Assembly: GCA_910586515.1 (NCBI GenBank)
Contig: CAJUGL010000063.1
Coordinates: forward strand, 1 to 18,562
Length of the DNA: 18,562 nt
Origin: an uncultured Acetatifactor sp.
GTDB taxonomy: Bacteria > Bacillota > Clostridia > Lachnospirales > Lachnospiraceae
Reading direction: 5' to 3'
Each line of letters opens with the position of its first letter. Within the stretch, counting starts at the first letter, position 1. Below the pieces are notes generated by a model. That model was given only the letters and a program-made list of their open reading frames with translations. It was not told the DNA's origin and searched no databases. Below, piece after piece: positions 15,601 through 18,562 of the stretch. The position numbers and the translations under genes were made by a program.

Positions 15601-16677
15601 ATGTTTGACAGATTAGAAGATTTGTTGATTCGCTTTGAGGAGATTATGGGTGAGCTTCACGAGCCTACGGTAACGGGGAATCAGGAACGTTTCCGTAAGC
15701 TGATGAAAGAGCAGAGCGATCTGACGCCTATCGTAAACACATATACGGAATATAAGAAATGTGCACAGGATATCGAGGACTCTCTGGCCATGCTGGAGGA
15801 GGAAAACGATGAAGAGATGCGGGATATGCTTAAGGAGACGCTGAACGAGGGGAAAAAGCGCTCTGAGGAGCTGGAACAGGAGCTGAAGATACTGCTTCTG
15901 CCCAAGGACCCCAATGACGAGAAGAATGTAATCGTAGAGATCCGCGCAGGCGCCGGAGGGGACGAGGCCGCCCTGTTTGCCGCAGAGATTTACCGGATGT
16001 ATGTGCATTATGCGGAAAGCCAGAGGTGGAAGGTGGAGACCATGAATGTGGACGAGATCGGCATCGGCGGCATGAAGGAAGTGCAGTTTGTCATTACGGG
16101 ACAGGGCGCTTATTCCAAAATGAAATATGAGAGCGGTGTCCACCGTGTACAGCGGGTGCCGGAGACGGAGAGCGGCGGGCGTATCCATACATCCACCATC
16201 AGTGTGGCAGTGATGCCTGAGGTGGACGAGGATATTGACATTATGATCGACGAGAAGGACATCCGCGTGGATGTGATGCGGGCTTCCGGAAACGGCGGTC
16301 AGTGTGTGAATACAACGGATTCCGCAGTGCGGCTGACCCATTATCCCACGGGCATCGTGGTGTACAGCCAGACCGAGAAATCGCAGCTCCAGAACAAGGC
16401 CAAGGCATATGCTCTGCTGAAGGCCAAGCTCTACGACATAGAGCAGCAGCAGCGGCATGATGCGGAGGCGGAGCTGCGCCGCAGCCAGATCGGCACGGGA
16501 GATCGCTCCGAGAAGATAAGGACCTACAATTTTCCCCAGGGACGTGTCACGGATCACCGCATCGGCCTGACTATCTACAAACTGGACAAGGTGATGAACG
16601 GGGATATCCAGGAGATTCTGGATGCATGCATTTCCGCCGATCAGGCGGCCAAGCTGGTGAAAATGGGAGAAACCTAA
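15601..16677 (+). CDS. prfA: Peptide chain release factor 1 (RF1)
   Basis: It releases finished proteins at UAA and UAG. The 358-residue length is normal. It shows the RAGAGGDEAALFA motif (about 115-127), the anticodon-like tripeptide region HRVQRVPETES (PET at 187-189, the PxT of RF1) and the catalytic GGQ (232-234) within RASGNGGQCVNTTDSAV. The GNGGQC variant replaces the GAGGQH of E. coli; I believe it is common in Clostridia. ATG 15601 was chosen because AAGGTGAGG lies 6 bases upstream; an in-frame GTG at 15589 falls inside that ribosome site. There is no frameshift of the kind that controls RF2. It is co-located with prmC, its modifier. Its stop codon lies inside the loop of a 13-bp inverted repeat. 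Confidence 0.97.
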   Translation: MFDRLEDLLIRFEEIMGELHEPTVTGNQERFRKLMKEQSDLTPIVNTYTEYKKCAQDIEDSLAMLEEENDEEMRDMLKETLNEGKKRSEELEQELKILLLPKDPNDEKNVIVEIRAGAGGDEAALFAAEIYRMYVHYAESQRWKVETMNVDEIGIGGMKEVQFVITGQGAYSKMKYESGVHRVQRVPETESGGRIHTSTISVAVMPEVDEDIDIMIDEKDIRVDVMRASGNGGQCVNTTDSAVRLTHYPTGIVVYSQTEKSQLQNKAKAYALLKAKLYDIEQQQRHDAEAELRRSQIGTGDRSEKIRTYNFPQGRVTDHRIGLTIYKLDKVMNGDIQEILDACISADQAAKLVKMGET

Positions 16678-16693
16678 GTCCCGCCTGATCGGC
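16636..16693 (+). repeat. Perfect 13-bp inverted repeat across the prfA stop codon
   Basis: GCCGATCAGGCGG (16636-16648, inside prfA) is exactly complementary to CCGCCTGATCGGC (16681-16693, just after it). The 32-base loop contains the UAA stop at 16675-16677. The stem is GC-rich and stable, but no T tract follows, so it is not a classic terminator. The 3' arm is non-coding, so its match to a coding segment is notable. It may shield the 3' end of the mRNA or affect termination. Confidence 0.6.
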
Positions 16694-16722
16694 TGAGGTT
16701 GTGAAAATAGCAAAATTGGCAG

Positions 16723-16752
16723 TTGAAAGGAATCGGAATTATGTAGTATAAT
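16723..16752 (+). promoter_or_regulatory. Strong promoter for the SecB-like locus
   Basis: -35 TTGAAA (16723-16728, 5/6) and a perfect -10 TATAAT (16747-16752) are 18 bases apart. The predicted start near 16759 falls just before a perfect palindrome. The region is clearly more AT-rich than the genes to its left. Confidence 0.65.
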
Positions 16753-16761
16753 TTTATGTGT

Positions 16762-16775
16762 TTGTATGCATACAA
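16762..16775 (+). promoter_or_regulatory. 14-bp perfect palindrome, probable repressor operator
   Basis: TTGTATGCATACAA reads the same on both strands and begins about 10 bases after the -10 hexamer, covering the start of transcription. This is where repressors block promoters. The GTAT-ATAC arms recall operators of GntR-type regulators, but that link is only a guess. No regulator gene is nearby in this window. Confidence 0.5.
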
Positions 16776-16797
16776 TAAAAGGGGATTTTAGAAGGTG

Positions 16798-17007
16798 ATG
16801 TACCATGGAACAGAAAAGGAGCGGCATGAGAAGGAGAAAGAGGAAGAAGAATTATTGAAGAAATATTCTATATTGGAGGTAGAGGTGGAATACAATGTGG
16901 AAAGGATTTTCAATCTTGATAACCCGGAACATTGTATGGCTTTTAAAGAAATAGAGAAAAAATACAGAGGGAAGAGCGTTTATTCAAGCATGTTTTCCTA
17001 TTTATGA
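16798..17007 (+). CDS. Hypothetical short protein, possibly part of a broken gene
   Basis: This is a 69-residue frame with a strongly charged N-terminus (KERHEKEKEEEELLKKYS, probably a short helix), then EVEVEYNVERIFNLDNPEHC and an abrupt end at MFSYL. I recognise no family. GAAGG lies very close to ATG 16798. A better-spaced ATG at 16805, in another frame, would give only a basic 17-residue peptide (MEQKRSGMRRRKRKKNY), so the start is doubtful. It sits directly behind the operator-controlled promoter and 31 bases before the SecB-like fragment in another frame. The two may be pieces of one decayed gene, or this may be a small protein in its own right. Confidence 0.35.
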   Translation: MYHGTEKERHEKEKEEEELLKKYSILEVEVEYNVERIFNLDNPEHCMAFKEIEKKYRGKSVYSSMFSYL

Positions 17008-17038
17008 TTTTAACACAGGCGGCTCAAGAATTAAATCA

Positions 17039-17296
17039 ATGAGCGAATATCAGATGAAATGTTTTTCTGACTTTGAAAAATTGAAGAGATGTGGTCAGGA
17101 ACAGGATGAAGTTGAGGGATATTTTGAAAGCAATTTTGATCAGCAAGAAGATAAAATCAGTCAATACGGGAAAAATGCTGTTGCTATTTTATTTCCATAT
17201 GTGAGAGCGCTGGTTTCTTCATTTACATCAAATGCGAACGTAACTCCTTTAATTTTACCTACGGTCAATGTCAATAGGCTGTTGGAACAAGAATGA
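17039..17296 (+). pseudogene. SecB-like chaperone, C-terminal fragment
   Basis: The last ~45 of 85 residues match the C-terminal part of Firmicutes SecB-like proteins. VEGYFES is followed by a short helix and then AVAILFPYVRALVSSFTSNA, NVTPLILPTVNV and NRLLEQE. SecB folds keep client proteins unfolded; in Firmicutes, SecB-like proteins also serve as export or toxin-antitoxin chaperones. A full protein has about 140-150 residues, with several beta strands before this point. Those strands are absent here, and the first 40 residues do not fit. No good ribosome site precedes ATG 17039. I read it as a truncated remnant, though a short independent protein cannot be excluded. A hairpin follows at 17332-17358. 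Confidence 0.5.
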
Positions 17297-17331
17297 ATAG
17301 AATTATCCGAAATTTAAAATGTAAGAGGTGG

Positions 17332-17358
17332 GAACTGTCTTTGCAAGGCAGTTCTTTT
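17332..17358 (+). terminator. Probable terminator after the SecB-like fragment
   Basis: An 8-bp stem, GAACTGTC (17332-17339) with GGCAGTTC (17347-17354), has one T-G pair, loop TTTGCAA and a short tail of four T. It is weaker than the rpmE terminator but separates the SecB-like locus from the next gene. Confidence 0.5.
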
Positions 17359-17407
17359 GCTAAGGATAGAATGAATGCGATAAAGCGGAAATCGGGGATG
17401 GATACGG

Positions 17408-18325
17408 ATGAAAAAAACAAAAAATATGAAAATGATTATCCTCATCGGATGCATTGCTTTTCTGGGGACTGCGGCCTGTTTTGCGTGGAAGATGGCTTGC
17501 GGCAGAACCGGGGATGACGCAGCTCGTTTTGCAGAGGAATATTCCCAGGTTACGGAAGACAATGTCTTCGTATACAGGAGTGTGGAGGAGGTACTGGACC
17601 TGATGCGGAGCGGAACGGGAATCGTCTACCTGGGCTACCCGGAATGCGGCTGGTGCCAGGCCTATGTTCCCTATCTAAATGAGACAGCCCTGGAAAAGGG
17701 CATCCGGGAGATCTGGTACTGCAATACCAAAGAAGTAAAAGAAAATGATATGGACAGGTATTATGAACTGATCGATCAGTTGGATGGATATCTTCAATAT
17801 ACCGACACAGGCGAGCAATGGATTTATGTGCCCAATGTATCTTTTCATATAGACGGGAATCTGATCGGCAATGATTATGAGACATCAAAGGACACCCATG
17901 ATCTGACAGATCCGGAAGAGTACTGGACGGAGGCGGAAGTACAGGAGCTGAAGCATACATTATCCGGCTATATGGAGCAGGTTCTGGAGGGAATGAAGTC
18001 GGCCTGCGGCAGGACTGACGGACCACTGCAGGTGGAGTTCTATTATGAGAATGTATGCGCTTCCTGCGAGGGGGACGCGGATTTTTACGCATTGTACAAC
18101 AGATGCATATCGCCTGTGGAAAAGGAAGGTCTGGAGGTGGAGATTGTCACTTACAATGTGTTTATGGCCTCCTGTAAGGAAAGGTATGCAGAGAGGGCTG
18201 TTCAGCTGGGGATACCGGAGGGTACATCCCTGCCTGTCCTGGTCATTGGAGAAGAATGGTTTTCCGGATATGAGGAGATGGAGGAGTCGCTGCATCGGGT
18301 TCTGGTAGAGAATCGGGGGCTGTAA
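17408..18325 (+). CDS. Membrane-anchored protein with two thioredoxin-like domains
   Basis: This is a 305-residue protein. Residues 8-30 form one hydrophobic N-terminal segment (IILIGCIAFLGTAACFAW) that looks like a signal anchor; the TAAC stretch is not a good lipobox. Domain 1 (about 50-195) has a thioredoxin-like fold with CGWC (C80, C83) after IVYLGYPE and a probable cis-proline at P142 (YVPNVSF). Domain 2 (about 205-300) begins VEFYYENVCASC, with a second CxxC (C217, C220), and has a second candidate cis-proline at P276 (TSLPVLVIG). This suggests an extracytoplasmic disulfide oxidoreductase that may pass electrons between its two domains. ATG 17408 has GGGGATGG upstream. Partners and direction (oxidation or reduction) are unknown. 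It ends before a strong terminator. Confidence 0.75.
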   Translation: MKKTKNMKMIILIGCIAFLGTAACFAWKMACGRTGDDAARFAEEYSQVTEDNVFVYRSVEEVLDLMRSGTGIVYLGYPECGWCQAYVPYLNETALEKGIREIWYCNTKEVKENDMDRYYELIDQLDGYLQYTDTGEQWIYVPNVSFHIDGNLIGNDYETSKDTHDLTDPEEYWTEAEVQELKHTLSGYMEQVLEGMKSACGRTDGPLQVEFYYENVCASCEGDADFYALYNRCISPVEKEGLEVEIVTYNVFMASCKERYAERAVQLGIPEGTSLPVLVIGEEWFSGYEEMEESLHRVLVENRGL

Positions 18326-18432
18326 AATAGAAATATTGGTATAATTCAGGACTTTGCTGTTCATTGTAAGTTGAAGGAATTGTGAACAATAACTAAACAT
18401 TTTCTAATATAAAAATAAAACGAAAAAACACT

Positions 18433-18470
18433 ATGCCGGGATTCCGAGAGAGCGGAATTCCGGCATTTTT
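18433..18470 (+). terminator. Strong Rho-independent terminator
   Basis: A 14-bp stem, ATGCCGGGATTCCG (18433-18446) with CGGAATTCCGGCAT (18453-18466), has one G-T pair and a six-base AGAGAG loop, then a T run to 18470. A-rich sequence on the left side may let it work in both directions. It ends the thioredoxin-like gene transcript. Confidence 0.85.
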
Positions 18471-18487
18471 AATGGCTTTGAACGGGA

Positions 18488-18507
18488 TTTTTGGTAAAAA
18501 CCAAAAA
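18488..18507. repeat. AT-rich 8-bp inverted repeat near the right edge
   Basis: TTTTTGGT (18488-18495) and ACCAAAAA (18500-18507) flank an AAAA loop, followed by GTATAC. It lies in a gene-free AT-rich stretch that continues beyond the window. It may be an operator of the next gene, but no gene or full promoter is visible here. Confidence 0.3.
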
Positions 18508-18562
18508 GTATACTTTATGAAACAACAAATACAAGATAGCGTCTTTGGGCAAATAGCCTAAC

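Noticed and set aside
15613..16827. A 404-codon open frame on the minus strand across prfA
   Set aside because: It is a shadow of the well-conserved prfA frame; His/Leu-rich with no recognisable motif and no ribosome site seen.
17293..17517. A 74-codon frame whose ATG overlaps the stop of the SecB-like fragment
   Set aside because: It runs through the terminator hairpin and out of frame into the thioredoxin-like gene, with no domain.
18337..18345. Extended -10 box (TGGTATAAT) just after the thioredoxin-like gene, perhaps starting a small RNA ending at 18470
   Set aside because: No -35 element at any usual spacing and no further evidence; AT-rich DNA gives such matches by chance.
18379..18390. 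Short palindrome ATTGT-GA-ACAAT
   Set aside because: It lies between a gene end and its terminator with no promoter, so an operator role is unlikely.

Overview
The window looks like chromosome from a low-GC Gram-positive anaerobe of the Clostridia, most likely Lachnospiraceae. The reasons are the gene order rho, rpmE, DUF1385, prmC, prfA, a DUF4364 gene, an NHLP-type peptide-export ABC fragment, strong purine-rich Shine-Dalgarno sites and sigma-A-like promoters. This placement comes from protein character and synteny; no database search was made.

Layout. Positions 1-761 hold broken genes: the 3' part of an NHLP-type ABC exporter cut just after its Walker A motif, then the middle of an RsbW-like ATP-binding protein cut at about 741. 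Positions 741-1105 hold no large gene, but the minus strand carries a near-consensus promoter and two tiny frames with ribosome sites. From about 1069 to 10603 a plus-strand run encodes a small serine acetyltransferase-like enzyme, a 70-residue CxxC protein, a VanZ-like membrane protein, SbcD, an unusually long SbcC (1504 residues), a NYN ribonuclease-like protein with two LOTUS/OST-HTH domains, and RarA. DUF4364 (minus) converges on rarA with overlapping stop codons and diverges from rho. From 11419 to 16677 come rho, rpmE (own promoter, leader and terminator), DUF1385, prmC and prfA. The right part (16678-18562) has a promoter with a perfect palindromic operator, a short hypothetical frame, a probable SecB-like C-terminal fragment, a membrane-anchored double thioredoxin-fold protein and a strong terminator.

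How the genes work together. SbcC and SbcD form one nuclease that opens DNA hairpins and blocked ends, and RarA acts at stalled forks. The NYN-LOTUS protein between them probably acts on RNA or structured nucleic acid, so the run may be a genome-maintenance operon. The second block ends transcription (Rho) and translation (RF1, with PrmC modifying the RF1 GGQ glutamine) and includes ribosomal protein bL31.

I see no CRISPR array, intact mobile element, rRNA or tRNA. No complete undescribed system is evident. The points most worth a second look are the oversized asymmetric SbcC, the NYN-LOTUS gene between sbcC and rarA, the operator-controlled but broken SecB-like locus, the inverted repeats spanning the prfA and rho stop codons, and the orphan minus-strand promoter at the left junction.
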